A stretch of 64,000 nt of DNA from Paraflavitalea pollutisoli (GTDB taxonomy: Bacteria > Bacteroidota > Bacteroidia > Chitinophagales > Chitinophagaceae). The notes below the pieces were generated by a model, which was not told the DNA's origin, made no database searches, and was given only the letters and a program-made list of their open reading frames with translations. The stretch is taken from positions 124,001 to 188,000 of the forward strand of contig NZ_JARKMX010000014.1 of assembly GCF_029360705.1 (NCBI RefSeq). The letters are read 5' to 3'. Below are positions 18,825 to 26,720 of the stretch, one piece after another; the first letter of the stretch is position 1; each line of letters starts with the position of its first letter. The position numbers were made by a program, and so were the translations under genes.

Positions 18825-19322
18825 CTATCCCTTCAGATCGAATTGTTCGATCATGTCGGCAACAACAACGTCAGGCTCGGGAGGATTGGGTTCTCCCTTG
18901 CCTTCTTCTATCAGTTTACGCAAACTTCCCTGCACGTATTTCGTCCAGCCAGCATAGCAGGCATCGTAACACTCATTGTCGGGCGACAGACCCTCGTGGG
19001 TAAATTGGATGTCGGTTTTGCCGTTGCTGGAACCGATCTCAAAAATGATGCGGTCACCCTGCCATTCGTGTTGATCCTCGGTGAAGTTGAAATAATTGTC
19101 GACGACCTGCCATACCACACGCTGCCCGGGTACCAGCTCGGTCACCTTCATCCTGCATACATGCATGTCCTTGTAGCGGTAAAACCATTCTGCTTGTAGT
19201 TTATCCGTATCACCCTTGATGTTTTGCGACCACCAGCCCCGAACATTGTTGATGGCTTTAAAAGCTTCCAGGGGCGATTGAAACACCTGGATCGACGTGG
19301 TAAAATCATTTCCTTGTTGCAT
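18825..19322 (-). CDS. SRPBCC (AHSA1/START-like) domain protein
   Basis: The 165-residue product has the helix-grip fold of Aha1-type ligand-binding proteins. It opens FTTSIQVFQSPLEAFKAINN, followed by VRGWWSQNI, and ends in a long helix with CYAGWTKYVQGSLRKLIEEG. Such proteins act as small-molecule binding or stress proteins; the ligand is unknown. No signal peptide is seen, so it is cytoplasmic. It precedes no obvious partner; the SDR-fold gene at 19361 lies 38 bp upstream on the same strand and could be co-transcribed. Confidence 0.88.
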   Translation of the reverse strand: MQQGNDFTTSIQVFQSPLEAFKAINNVRGWWSQNIKGDTDKLQAEWFYRYKDMHVCRMKVTELVPGQRVVWQVVDNYFNFTEDQHEWQGDRIIFEIGSSNGKTDIQFTHEGLSPDNECYDACYAGWTKYVQGSLRKLIEEGKGEPNPPEPDVVVADMIEQFDLKG

Positions 19323-19360
19323 AAGATGTCGTTTATTAAGTGGAATAAATCAAAACGTTT

Positions 19361-20152
19361 CTAACTGACCAACATACCGGCCGTGAGGTTCAATACCGTG
19401 CCGGAGATAGCAGCACCTTCATCCGATGCGGCAAAGAGGGCGGCATTACCCAGTTCATCGAGCGTCGTCAGCCGCTTGCGATGGGTCATCGACGACATCA
19501 CTTCGGTAAACTGTTCGTAATTGGTGCCATGTGCTTTGCCGTGAATGGCGAACACCTCATCGATGAGGGGCGTTTCCGGAATGCCGGTCGTCAGCAGGCA
19601 AACTGATCGTACACCGTAGGCACCACATTCGGCAGAAATAGAACGGCACAAGGCTTCCAGGGTTGCCCAGGCAGGCACCATGCCGCCCACAAAGGGAGGA
19701 CTCACGCGGCTCGCGTTGGGAATATGCATCAGGATGACGCCCCTACCCTGCTTCACCATTCGCCGCGCGGCTGCTCGCCCGGTAATAAAATGCGCTTGTG
19801 CATAGGTGCTGATGGGATGCATGTAGCTTGATACCGGCAGTTCGGTCAATGCGATCCCCTGAATGCCCGTTTGTGGTATACCAATGGCGTTGAAAGATAT
19901 ATCGACGCTGTGTGTACGCCCGATCACTTTGTTGAGGTGGGTTTCTACAGCCTGTTCATCCAAGGCATCGACAATAGCTGTTTCAATTTGGCCCCCATCC
20001 AACCGGATTTCGTCGGCGATCTGCTGCAATTTGGAGGCCGTGCGACCGGCTATAAAAACATGGGCACCCTCCCGTGCAAAAGCACGCGCCATGGCGCTTC
20101 CCACGGCACCATCACTGTATACGATGGCTACTTTGTTGTGTAATCTTTTCAT
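19361..20152 (-). CDS. SDR-fold protein with degenerate catalytic and cofactor motifs
   Basis: The 263-residue product has the overall layout of a short-chain dehydrogenase. The nucleotide-binding motif TGxxxGxG is replaced by YSDGAVGSA (12-20). The active-site Ser strand reads VILMHIPNASR instead of the usual IxxISS. The YxxxK position reads MVPAW, so both catalytic Tyr and Lys are lost. The NAG-like motif survives as NAIG. It may be a non-enzymatic binding protein or use another chemistry. It is transcribed divergently from the GlxA-type regulator across 125 bp, a common regulator-target arrangement. Confidence 0.85.
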   Translation of the reverse strand: MKRLHNKVAIVYSDGAVGSAMARAFAREGAHVFIAGRTASKLQQIADEIRLDGGQIETAIVDALDEQAVETHLNKVIGRTHSVDISFNAIGIPQTGIQGIALTELPVSSYMHPISTYAQAHFITGRAAARRMVKQGRGVILMHIPNASRVSPPFVGGMVPAWATLEALCRSISAECGAYGVRSVCLLTTGIPETPLIDEVFAIHGKAHGTNYEQFTEVMSSMTHRKRLTTLDELGNAALFAASDEGAAISGTVLNLTAGMLVS

Positions 20153-20277
20153 GGCTATAAATTAGTTGTAGCACCAAAGCTACTATCCCCCCTTTCGGAA
20201 ACGGCTGTGCTGTTTAGACATTCCCATGGGTTGATTTGGACAGCAACAATCCCTAACTTTACCAAAAACAGCAAGCC

Positions 20278-21267
20278 ATGAAACACCTTACCATCGTCGT
20301 ACCGGATGGGCAAACCAACCTCAGCAGCATTGCCTGCATCGTAGGTACCTATGAGATATTTGAGCGTGCCAATGCCTATTGGTACGAACAGCATTTTGAA
20401 GAACGTTTCCAGATTGTACTGGCAGGCGTCACGAAGAAAACCGATTTTCACCATGGGCTACTCACCGTCAATACCCATTGTCATGTCGATGACATCAGTC
20501 ATACCGACCTGATCGTGATCCCTTCTCTGGCACGCAACTACGAGCAGGCATTGAACAAGAACAAACAACTGGTACAATGGATAGAAGCGCAATACCAGGG
20601 AGGCGCAGAGATGGCCAGTATGTGTTCGGGTGCTTACATGCTGGCTTCAGCCGGATTGCTCGATGGCAAGAAGTGCTCCACCCACTGGTGTTTCTCCGAC
20701 AGCTTCAAAAACCAGTTTCCCAAAGTCGACCTGCAACCAGCCCAACTGATTACGCATGAACACCGCATTTATACCAACGGTGGCGGCTATTCCTTCCTCA
20801 ACCTGGCGCTGTACCTGATCGAGCGGTTCTACGACCGGCAAACGGCCATCTATTGTTCCAAGATGTTCCAGATCGAGCTGGACCGTCAAACACAATCGCC
20901 TTTTATCATCTTCAAAGGGCAAAAAGAACATAGTGATGACGTGATCCGCCAGGCACAGGTATACATCGAAGACAACCTGCAGGAGAAGATCTCGATTGAA
21001 GAGTTATCATCGCGTTTTGCCGTAGGAAGGCGCAATTTTGACCGCCGCTTTATCAAGGCCACGGGCAATACACCGGTTGAATATGCGCAGCGGGTGAAAA
21101 TAGAAGCGGCTAAAAAGGCCTTCGAGACCAGCCGTAAGAACATCAACGAAGTAATGTACGAGGTGGGATATTCAGACATCAAAGCATTTCGGGAAGTATT
21201 CCGGAAGATCACGGGCATGTCGCCCCTGGAATACCGTAACAAATACAACCGCGAAGCGGTAATTTAG
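20278..21267 (+). CDS. GlxA-family transcriptional regulator (DJ-1/PfpI plus AraC HTH)
   Basis: The 329-residue product joins an N-terminal DJ-1/PfpI amidotransferase-like domain (about 1-195) to a C-terminal AraC-type double HTH (about 225-325). The ThiJ nucleophile-elbow region reads GGAEMASMCSGAYMLASAG, with Cys in place. The HTH contains ISIEELSSRFAVGRRNFDRRF and INEVMYEVGYSDIKAFREVFRK. It is likely the regulator of the divergent SDR-fold gene. YqgE follows after 17 bp. Confidence 0.92.
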   Translation: MKHLTIVVPDGQTNLSSIACIVGTYEIFERANAYWYEQHFEERFQIVLAGVTKKTDFHHGLLTVNTHCHVDDISHTDLIVIPSLARNYEQALNKNKQLVQWIEAQYQGGAEMASMCSGAYMLASAGLLDGKKCSTHWCFSDSFKNQFPKVDLQPAQLITHEHRIYTNGGGYSFLNLALYLIERFYDRQTAIYCSKMFQIELDRQTQSPFIIFKGQKEHSDDVIRQAQVYIEDNLQEKISIEELSSRFAVGRRNFDRRFIKATGNTPVEYAQRVKIEAAKKAFETSRKNINEVMYEVGYSDIKAFREVFRKITGMSPLEYRNKYNREAVI

Positions 21268-21284
21268 CGAACAATCCTACCAAT

Positions 21285-21728
21285 ATGAAGGCCGGACAAT
21301 TTCTTACCAGTACGTACCTGCTCGACGAAGACTATTTTGCCCAGGCAGTGATCCTGCTCACCGAATGCAATGAGCAGGGCGCGATGGGCTTTATCATCAA
21401 CCGGCCGTTTGCGCGCCGCTTTAATGAGTTGGAAGAGTTTAAGCACAGTATTGCATTCCCCCTGTACGAAGGCGGTCCGGTCGACCAGGAACACCTGTTC
21501 TTTGTACACCGGCGGCCCGACCTGATCCCCGGAGGCGAACCCGCCGGCGAAGGGCTGTACATCGGTGGCGACTTCTCAACCGCCGTACGCCTCCTCAACA
21601 ACAAAACCCTCACGGAGAAAGATATCAGGCTCTTCATCGGCTACTGTGGCTGGGACCGGGAAGGACTGGAAGCGGAAATAGCGGAAGGGAGTTGGACCCT
21701 GAGCGACTCAGGTCAACTATTATCCTAA
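21285..21728 (+). CDS. YqgE/AlgH-family protein
   Basis: The 147-residue product contains the UPF0301/AlgH fold: MKAGQFLTSTYLLDEDYFAQ at the start, then VILLTECNEQGAMGFIINRP, and GLYIGGDF and GYCGWDREGLEAEIAEGSW further on. It is shorter than the usual 180-190 residues because it ends soon after the GYCGW motif. Cellular role is unsettled in the family. It follows the GlxA-type gene by 17 bp and converges with the next gene, with only 4 bp between stop codons. Confidence 0.92.
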   Translation: MKAGQFLTSTYLLDEDYFAQAVILLTECNEQGAMGFIINRPFARRFNELEEFKHSIAFPLYEGGPVDQEHLFFVHRRPDLIPGGEPAGEGLYIGGDFSTAVRLLNNKTLTEKDIRLFIGYCGWDREGLEAEIAEGSWTLSDSGQLLS

Positions 21729-21732
21729 ATCC

Positions 21733-22263
21733 CTAGCAACCGCCTTTGCGAGGAAGATGCTGATACATGATGGTCCCGTCCCGTTCTACGTGTTCGCCCG
21801 AAATGATGGGATAGGCATACTTGGGTGCGCACGATACGCCATGGCTCTTTATCATTATTTTGTCGTTCACCTGCAGCCTGCGCAGCTGCTGCGGATCATC
21901 GTCAAACCTAAGAATATACTCGACGCCATCAATGTTGACCATCACCCCGAAACCCAGCAAGGAGCCTGGGGGAAGTGAAAGCGAGGTTACAACCGCCTCC
22001 ATATCCGTATAGTCATTAATTGACTTCCTTATTTTAGCCGCACCGGCATACACTTTTTGACCCGCGGGCGACGCTTCCCATTTTTTGAACTGCCTACCGG
22101 CGGGGGTAGCCTCCCAGGCTTTCCTGGCTGCCCGCTTTTCAGCATCCGTAAGCGGTTTGGGTGCTACTGTTTTAGCAGGCTCTTTTTTCACTTCCCGACT
22201 GGCAAATACCAGTCCGCTCAACACCACCAGCGTTACCGTCAGCGCATACATATATTTTTTCAT
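21733..22263 (-). CDS. Hypothetical exported protein with tandem W-E-A-(T/S)-P-A-G repeats
   Basis: I do not recognise the family. The 176-residue product has a signal peptide (MKKYMYALTVTLVVLSGLVFA). A lysine-rich linker is followed by two adjoining copies of a 12-residue unit, WEATPAGRQFKK and WEASPAGQKVYAG, at about 49-73. The C-terminal half contains VNIDGVEYILRFDDDPQQL and two cysteines (SCAPKY and terminal GGC). Its promoter has a TAGGTTTG box with a four-repeat GTAAA array 32 bp upstream. That same array occurs before the broken propeller gene at 60.2 kb. Confidence 0.75.
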   Translation of the reverse strand: MKKYMYALTVTLVVLSGLVFASREVKKEPAKTVAPKPLTDAEKRAARKAWEATPAGRQFKKWEASPAGQKVYAGAAKIRKSINDYTDMEAVVTSLSLPPGSLLGFGVMVNIDGVEYILRFDDDPQQLRRLQVNDKIMIKSHGVSCAPKYAYPIISGEHVERDGTIMYQHLPRKGGC

Positions 22264-22284
22264 AGCCTATTAAGTTTGATACAG

Positions 22285-22292
22285 CAAACCTA
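22285..22292 (-). promoter_or_regulatory. Putative -7 promoter box of the repeat-protein gene
   Basis: The minus strand reads TAGGTTTG, a perfect TAnnTTTG match, 21 bp before the ATG at 22263. Confidence 0.6.
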
Positions 22293-22324
22293 CTCTTATC
22301 CTTTCAGCTGGGCGGATTATGATT

Positions 22325-22360
22325 GTAAATAAACCGGTAAACCTTGTAAATTATTGTAAA
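22325..22360 (-). promoter_or_regulatory. Four-repeat GTAAA operator array
   Basis: On the plus strand, GTAAA starts at 22325, 22337, 22346 and 22356, giving steps of 12, 9 and 10. The last two lie in TTGTAAATTATTGTAAA. The array ends 32 bp before the -7 box. The array near 60.3 kb has the same steps and the same 32-bp distance, which supports a real regulator site. The regulator is unknown. Confidence 0.55.
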
Positions 22361-22386
22361 AATGGCCCCTGCACCATTACCCACCG

Positions 22387-23247
22387 CTAACGGATCAACT
22401 TCAAAATATTCAGCACCACCGCATTCTCTTCTTCCTTGCGCCAGTGCAGGTACAAAGGGATTTCGAAAGGCAATTCGATGAAGCGCACGCCGGGATGCTT
22501 GGCGTAAGAGTAAGAAAAGGGAATCACCGACACGCCGAGCCCTTTTTCCACGGCACTCAGGATCACCGAGCCAAAGTCCGACTCGAACCGTACATCGGGT
22601 ATAATCTTGTAATGGGTAAACACTTCGTTGATGATCAGCTCATAGCTTTCGCCATCGGTCAAGGTCGACATAATGAAGCGCTCGTGCTGCAAGGCTTTCG
22701 CCGTGATCTGTGATTTCCGCACGATCGGGTGCGCGGCGGGCACCACCAGGGCCAACTTGTCCTGCCGGATGAGTACCGAACCCAGGTCTTCCCCTTCATG
22801 CAAATGCCGGCTATAGCAGAGATCCATCTCGTACGCCTTCAGCATCTCGATCTCCTGCGTATGTTTGATCTGTAGCAATTCCACTTTCACCTCCGGAAAG
22901 CTCACAGCAATCCGGCTCAGTATATCCGGAAGTATATCATAGCTGATAGAGCCCGGGTGGTTGATGACGATCCGCCCGCCTTCGCCCTGGTGGATCTTGC
23001 GGGCATATAGGGCCGCTTCCTGGAACTTATCGAACAGTGGCTGCCATTGCTGCTGCAGAAACTTGCCCGCCGGTGTCAACTCTACCTTACGGTTGGACCG
23101 CTTGAACAACTGCACCTGCAACTCTTCTTCCAAAGCCTTGATCTGCCGGCTGAGTACCGACTGCGTCGCGTTTATTTTATACGAAGTACGCCAGTAATGC
23201 AGCTCTTCTGCCAGTTGCAAAAAATACCCGATCTGCTGTGTAGTCAT
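22387..23247 (-). CDS. LysR-family transcriptional regulator
   Basis: The 286-residue product has an N-terminal winged HTH (YFLQLAEELHYWRTSYKIN, then QSVLSRQIKALEEELQVQLF) and a periplasmic-binding-like effector domain (about 90-286). It is divergent from the GNAT-EamA-hydrolase-beta-lactamase operon across 95 bp. That gap holds an ATGC-N7-GCAT site with LysR T-N11-A geometry. By the usual LysR arrangement it should control that operon and itself. The effector is unknown. Confidence 0.93.
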   Translation of the reverse strand: MTTQQIGYFLQLAEELHYWRTSYKINATQSVLSRQIKALEEELQVQLFKRSNRKVELTPAGKFLQQQWQPLFDKFQEAALYARKIHQGEGGRIVINHPGSISYDILPDILSRIAVSFPEVKVELLQIKHTQEIEMLKAYEMDLCYSRHLHEGEDLGSVLIRQDKLALVVPAAHPIVRKSQITAKALQHERFIMSTLTDGESYELIINEVFTHYKIIPDVRFESDFGSVILSAVEKGLGVSVIPFSYSYAKHPGVRFIELPFEIPLYLHWRKEEENAVVLNILKLIR

Positions 23248-23257
23248 ACGATCATTA

Positions 23258-23272
23258 ATGCCATTTTAGCAT
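23258..23272. promoter_or_regulatory. Putative LysR operator between divergent genes
   Basis: ATGC-N7-GCAT is an inverted repeat containing the T-N11-A core expected of LysR-type regulators. It lies 10 bp before the LysR gene start. Additional AGCAT half-sites occur at 23288 and 23299. Confidence 0.45.
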
Positions 23273-23315
23273 CATTCCAGTTAAAATTAGCATTTTTCAG
23301 CATCAAGCAACCCGC

Positions 23316-23323
23316 TAGTTTTG
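23316..23323 (+). promoter_or_regulatory. Putative -7 promoter box of the operon ending in the beta-lactamase
   Basis: TAGTTTTG matches TAnnTTTG 19 bp before the GNAT start codon, so the leader would be very short. Confidence 0.55.
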
Positions 23324-23342
23324 TAGCCGAAATCAAACACCG

Positions 23343-23864
23343 ATGGAACAGATCAGCATCAGACCCGTTACCACAGCAGATATTGCGGCTTTACAAAATA
23401 TCAGTCAGCAAACCTTCCTCGAAACGTTTGCCCACCACAATACGGAAGAGAACATGACCCAGTACCTGCAAGAGGGGCTCTCCTTCGATCGCTTGCAGAC
23501 AGAGGTCCTCAACAACGAATCCACCTTCTTCTTCGCAGAACTGAACAGTGAGGTGATCGGCTACCTGAAAGTCAACACCGGACAATCGCAGACGGAACTA
23601 CAGGACAACCGGGCCATCGAGATCGAACGGATCTATGTCTTGAAAGCTTACCATGGTAAGCAAGTAGGCCAGCAGTTGTACGACTGGGCCATCCGGATGG
23701 GCCAGGAGCGCCAGTCAGATTACGTATGGCTGGGCGTATGGGAACACAATACCAAGGCCCTAAGGTTCTACGAAAAGAATGGCTTTGTTCCATTCGACAG
23801 ACACATTTTCCGACTGGGGAATGACGAACAGACCGACCTCCTGATGAAAAAGCAACTGGCATAA
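23343..23864 (+). CDS. GNAT-family N-acetyltransferase
   Basis: The 173-residue product is an acetyl-CoA-dependent transferase similar in layout to PaiA-type polyamine acetyltransferases. It has ISIRPVTTADIAALQNIS at the start, the acetyl-CoA loop in YVLKAYHGKQVGQQLYDWA (about 97-115), and AWL/WLGVWEHNTKALRFYEKNGF near the end. The acceptor is unknown. It is the first gene of a compact operon with EamA (17-bp gap), a small alpha/beta hydrolase and the metallo-beta-lactamase. Confidence 0.92.
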   Translation: MEQISIRPVTTADIAALQNISQQTFLETFAHHNTEENMTQYLQEGLSFDRLQTEVLNNESTFFFAELNSEVIGYLKVNTGQSQTELQDNRAIEIERIYVLKAYHGKQVGQQLYDWAIRMGQERQSDYVWLGVWEHNTKALRFYEKNGFVPFDRHIFRLGNDEQTDLLMKKQLA

Positions 23865-23881
23865 ACACCCCCACGCATCCC

Positions 23882-24781
23882 ATGAACAAGAAACATCTAT
23901 TCCTGACACTGCTGATCATCGGCACGGCCTGCTGGGGCATCTCCTTTCCCGTTACCAAGATGGCGGTAACCGGCGTATCACAACCCATCTTCTTGTTGTA
24001 CCGGTTTGGCCTCGCCACCCTGGTACTGGCCATCGTCTTTTTCCGCCAGCTTAAAAAGACCACGAAGAAATCCTTCATTGGTGGTGTACTGCTAAGCATC
24101 CCCCTGACTGCGGCCATCTATTTCCAGACCTGGGGCCTACAGCATACCTCCGCCTCCCAATGCGCTTTTATTGCCGGCATGACGGTGGTGGTGGTACCCA
24201 TTCTCAAATGGCTTGTATATAGAAAAACTGTGGCCGCGAAGATCTGGCTGGCCGGACTGGTTGCCCTGGCGGGTTTATTCGTGATTTCCATCAAAGGCAG
24301 TCTGACCATCGGCCTGGGCGACCTGTTTACCATCATTGGCGCCATCGGCTTTGCGGGGTACCTCATCCAGGTAGAACGTTACTCCGCCACCGGCAACGAT
24401 ATCATACCTACTATAGTACCCATGTTCCTGACCTGCACGGTCATCATGCTGGGTTTTGCGCTGAGTGACACCAGGGCCAGCTGGCTACCGGACAAGCCCA
24501 CCTTCTGGCCTGGTATTGCCTATTGCGCACTGCTGTCTACGGCATTCATGTACACCGTTTCCAATATCTCCCAACGTTATATCGCCGCCGAGAAGGTGGC
24601 GATCATTTACCTCTTTGAACCGGTCTTCGCCGCCGTGGCGGCGTATTTCCTGCTCGATGAAACCCTGTCCTGGCGCCTGGCCGTCGGCGGTACGCTTATT
24701 GTTGCCGGAACGATCATCTCCGAGATCAGGTCCAGAAGGCCAGGCATAAAACCGCTGTCGCCGGCCCCTGCTATTGAGTAG
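23882..24781 (+). CDS. EamA/DMT-family transporter
   Basis: The 299-residue inner-membrane protein has about ten hydrophobic helices arranged as two EamA repeats. Repeat 1 begins LLIIGTACWGISFPVTKMAV and repeat 2 includes the family-typical segment ISQRYIAAEKVAIIYLFEPV. These proteins usually export amino acids, metabolites or drugs; the substrate is unknown. It is the second gene of the LysR-flanked operon. An efflux-type transporter beside a beta-lactamase and an acetyltransferase would fit a detoxification operon, which is inference. Confidence 0.92.
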   Translation: MNKKHLFLTLLIIGTACWGISFPVTKMAVTGVSQPIFLLYRFGLATLVLAIVFFRQLKKTTKKSFIGGVLLSIPLTAAIYFQTWGLQHTSASQCAFIAGMTVVVVPILKWLVYRKTVAAKIWLAGLVALAGLFVISIKGSLTIGLGDLFTIIGAIGFAGYLIQVERYSATGNDIIPTIVPMFLTCTVIMLGFALSDTRASWLPDKPTFWPGIAYCALLSTAFMYTVSNISQRYIAAEKVAIIYLFEPVFAAVAAYFLLDETLSWRLAVGGTLIVAGTIISEIRSRRPGIKPLSPAPAIE

Positions 24782-24816
24782 TATTCCCCGGCACACCATT
24801 TGACGCCATCATTGCT

Positions 24817-25362
24817 ATGCAACAACAAGTACTATTCATCCAGGGAGGTGGCGATGACGGCTTTCATGCCGATCAGCCCATGGTCCGCGCGCTACAAGCT
24901 GCACTGGGCACCGACTACGAGATTGTCTACCCCGAACTGAAAAGCGATGACCAACGATCGGACTTCGGTTGGCCACGCCAGATCGGCCAGCTCATCGATC
25001 AACACCCCGATGGATTGATCCTGGCGGGCCACTCCTTAGGTGCCTCGCTGATCCTTAAATACCTGTCGGAGACAACCCCGCAAAAGAGGATCGCCGGCCT
25101 CTTCCTGCTGGCGCCCCCTTTCTGGTCGGGTGAGGAAGATTGGAAGCAGGGACTCATACTGCGACCGGACTTTGGTACCCAACTTCCGAAAGAGGTCCCT
25201 ATAGGCATATACCAATGCCTGGACGACGACGTAGTGCCACCAGCCCAATTCGACCGCTACCGGGAGCACCTACCACAGGCAACCTTCCGCTTAATCGAAA
25301 CAGGTGGCCATCAATTCAACAACGGCATGAATATTGTCGCCAGAGACATTCAACAATTATAA
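24817..25362 (+). CDS. Small alpha/beta hydrolase (RBBP9/YdeN-like)
   Basis: The 181-residue product is a cytoplasmic serine hydrolase. Visible features are VLFIQGGGDDGFHADQ at the first strand, the nucleophile elbow GHSLGAS (Ser near residue 73), the Asp loop QCLDDDVVPPAQF and the catalytic His in ETGGHQFNNGM. Together they complete a Ser-Asp-His triad. Its substrate is unknown. It lies 35 bp after the transporter and 14 bp before the metallo-beta-lactamase. Confidence 0.9.
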   Translation: MQQQVLFIQGGGDDGFHADQPMVRALQAALGTDYEIVYPELKSDDQRSDFGWPRQIGQLIDQHPDGLILAGHSLGASLILKYLSETTPQKRIAGLFLLAPPFWSGEEDWKQGLILRPDFGTQLPKEVPIGIYQCLDDDVVPPAQFDRYREHLPQATFRLIETGGHQFNNGMNIVARDIQQL

Positions 25363-25376
25363 CGCATCATCCTATC

Positions 25377-26249
25377 ATGAATCGAATCGCCAAGTCCAGC
25401 CTGCTCATCATCACCTTGTTCGCCACCCTGTGCACCACCGCCCAATCAGTAAAAGAACCCACAAACACCGATCCCAATTGGAGCAAGTCCTACCCGGCCT
25501 TCCGCATCGCCGGCAACCTGTATTATGTAGGCACCTACGACCTGGCCAGCTACCTCATCGTGACACCTGTCGGAAATATTCTTATCAACACCGGACTGGC
25601 AGCTTCCGATAAAACCATTAAGACCAGTATCGAATCCCTGGGCTTTAAACTGGCCGATACCAAAATATTGTTAACCACCCAGGCGCATTACGATCACCTC
25701 GGTGCCATGTCCGCCATTCAACAAGCCACCGGCGCCCATATGATGATCGACGAGGCCGACGCGGCCGTAGCCGCCGACGGAGGCCGGTCTGATTATGCTT
25801 TTGGAGATACCGTTAGTTCCTTTGCCCCCGTGAAGATCGACCGGGTCTTGCACGACAAAGACACCATCACCCTGGGCGGCATGCACCTCCTCATGCTCCA
25901 TCATCCCGGCCATACCAAGGGCTCCTGCAGCTTCCTCTTTGACGTGAAGGACGACAAACGTTCCTACCGGGTATTGATCGCCAATATGCCGTCCATTGTG
26001 ACCAATAAACCGTTCAACAACATAGCAGCCTACCCGAACATTTCACAAGATTATGCGTACACGCTGAAGGCCATGAAGTCCCTGACATTTGACCTCTGGC
26101 TCTCCTCACACGCCAGCCAGTTTGACCTGCACCGCAAGCACCAACCCGGCAACAAGTACAATCCAGCCGCCTTCATCGACAGGAAAGGTTACGACACAGC
26201 GCTCAAGGGGCTGGAGCAACAATACCTGAAAAAAATAAGCGAGCAATAA
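25377..26249 (+). CDS. Subclass B3 metallo-beta-lactamase, GOB-like (Gln-116 type)
   Basis: The 290-residue periplasmic zinc hydrolase is predicted to open beta-lactam rings, including carbapenems. The start at 25377 gives a signal peptide ending near TTAQ; a longer in-frame ORF runs back to 25140 through the preceding hydrolase gene and is not credible. Zinc ligands are seen as QAHYDH (Gln102, His104, Asp106, His107), HHPGHT (His179) and SSHASQ (His245). Gln replaces the first His of the usual HxHxDH, a known hallmark of GOB enzymes. The stretches GHTKGSCSF, RVLIANMPS and SSHASQFDLH also agree with GOB as I recall it. It is the last gene of a four-gene operon opposite a LysR regulator. Confidence 0.93.
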   Translation: MNRIAKSSLLIITLFATLCTTAQSVKEPTNTDPNWSKSYPAFRIAGNLYYVGTYDLASYLIVTPVGNILINTGLAASDKTIKTSIESLGFKLADTKILLTTQAHYDHLGAMSAIQQATGAHMMIDEADAAVAADGGRSDYAFGDTVSSFAPVKIDRVLHDKDTITLGGMHLLMLHHPGHTKGSCSFLFDVKDDKRSYRVLIANMPSIVTNKPFNNIAAYPNISQDYAYTLKAMKSLTFDLWLSSHASQFDLHRKHQPGNKYNPAAFIDRKGYDTALKGLEQQYLKKISEQ

Positions 26250-26286
26250 GCGCTCCGCTTATGCCCGCGAATAAATTGCCCAAAAT

Positions 26287-26688
26287 CTATGTAGCCCCCT
26301 GGTACTGTGCATCGCTCACCTGCTCCATCCAGTCCACCACCTTGCCGTTGAGGTTTTCCTGAATGGCAATATGGGACATGCCATGGGTCGAGGTGGCCCC
26401 GTGCCAATGCCGCTCTTCCGGGGCAAACCATACCACATCGCCCGGATGTACTACTTCTACTGCTCCACCTTCCCGCTGTACCCAGCCAATGCCCGAAACG
26501 ACAATAATCGTTTGCCCCAATGGATGGGTATGCCAGGCCGTGCGCGCACCTGGTTCAAAAGTTACCGTAGCTGCAGCAGCCCGCCGGGCTTCGTTGGGGT
26601 CAAACAGCGGGTCGATGCGGACCGCCCCGGTAAACCAGTCCGCAGGGCCTTTGATAGATGGCTTAGTGCCTATTCTCGTAATCTCCAT
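26287..26688 (-). CDS. Small cupin, hydroxynitrile lyase-like
   Basis: The 133-residue single-domain cupin matches the layout of the manganese cupin hydroxynitrile lyase of Granulicella (recalled, not searched). KGPADWFTG is at 13-21, and the metal ligands His53, His55 and Gln59 lie in HTHPLGQ, with His94 in EERHWHG. The C-terminus reads [15 protein letters not shown]. Characterised relatives form or cleave cyanohydrins, but many are uncharacterised, so carbonyl or quinone chemistry is possible. It is convergent with the beta-lactamase gene and stands alone on its strand. Confidence 0.85.
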   Translation of the reverse strand: MEITRIGTKPSIKGPADWFTGAVRIDPLFDPNEARRAAAATVTFEPGARTAWHTHPLGQTIIVVSGIGWVQREGGAVEVVHPGDVVWFAPEERHWHGATSTHGMSHIAIQENLNGKVVDWMEQVSDAQYQGAT

Positions 26689-26720
26689 GGAATATCTTTT
26701 AATTAGCTCCTATGGTCCCT

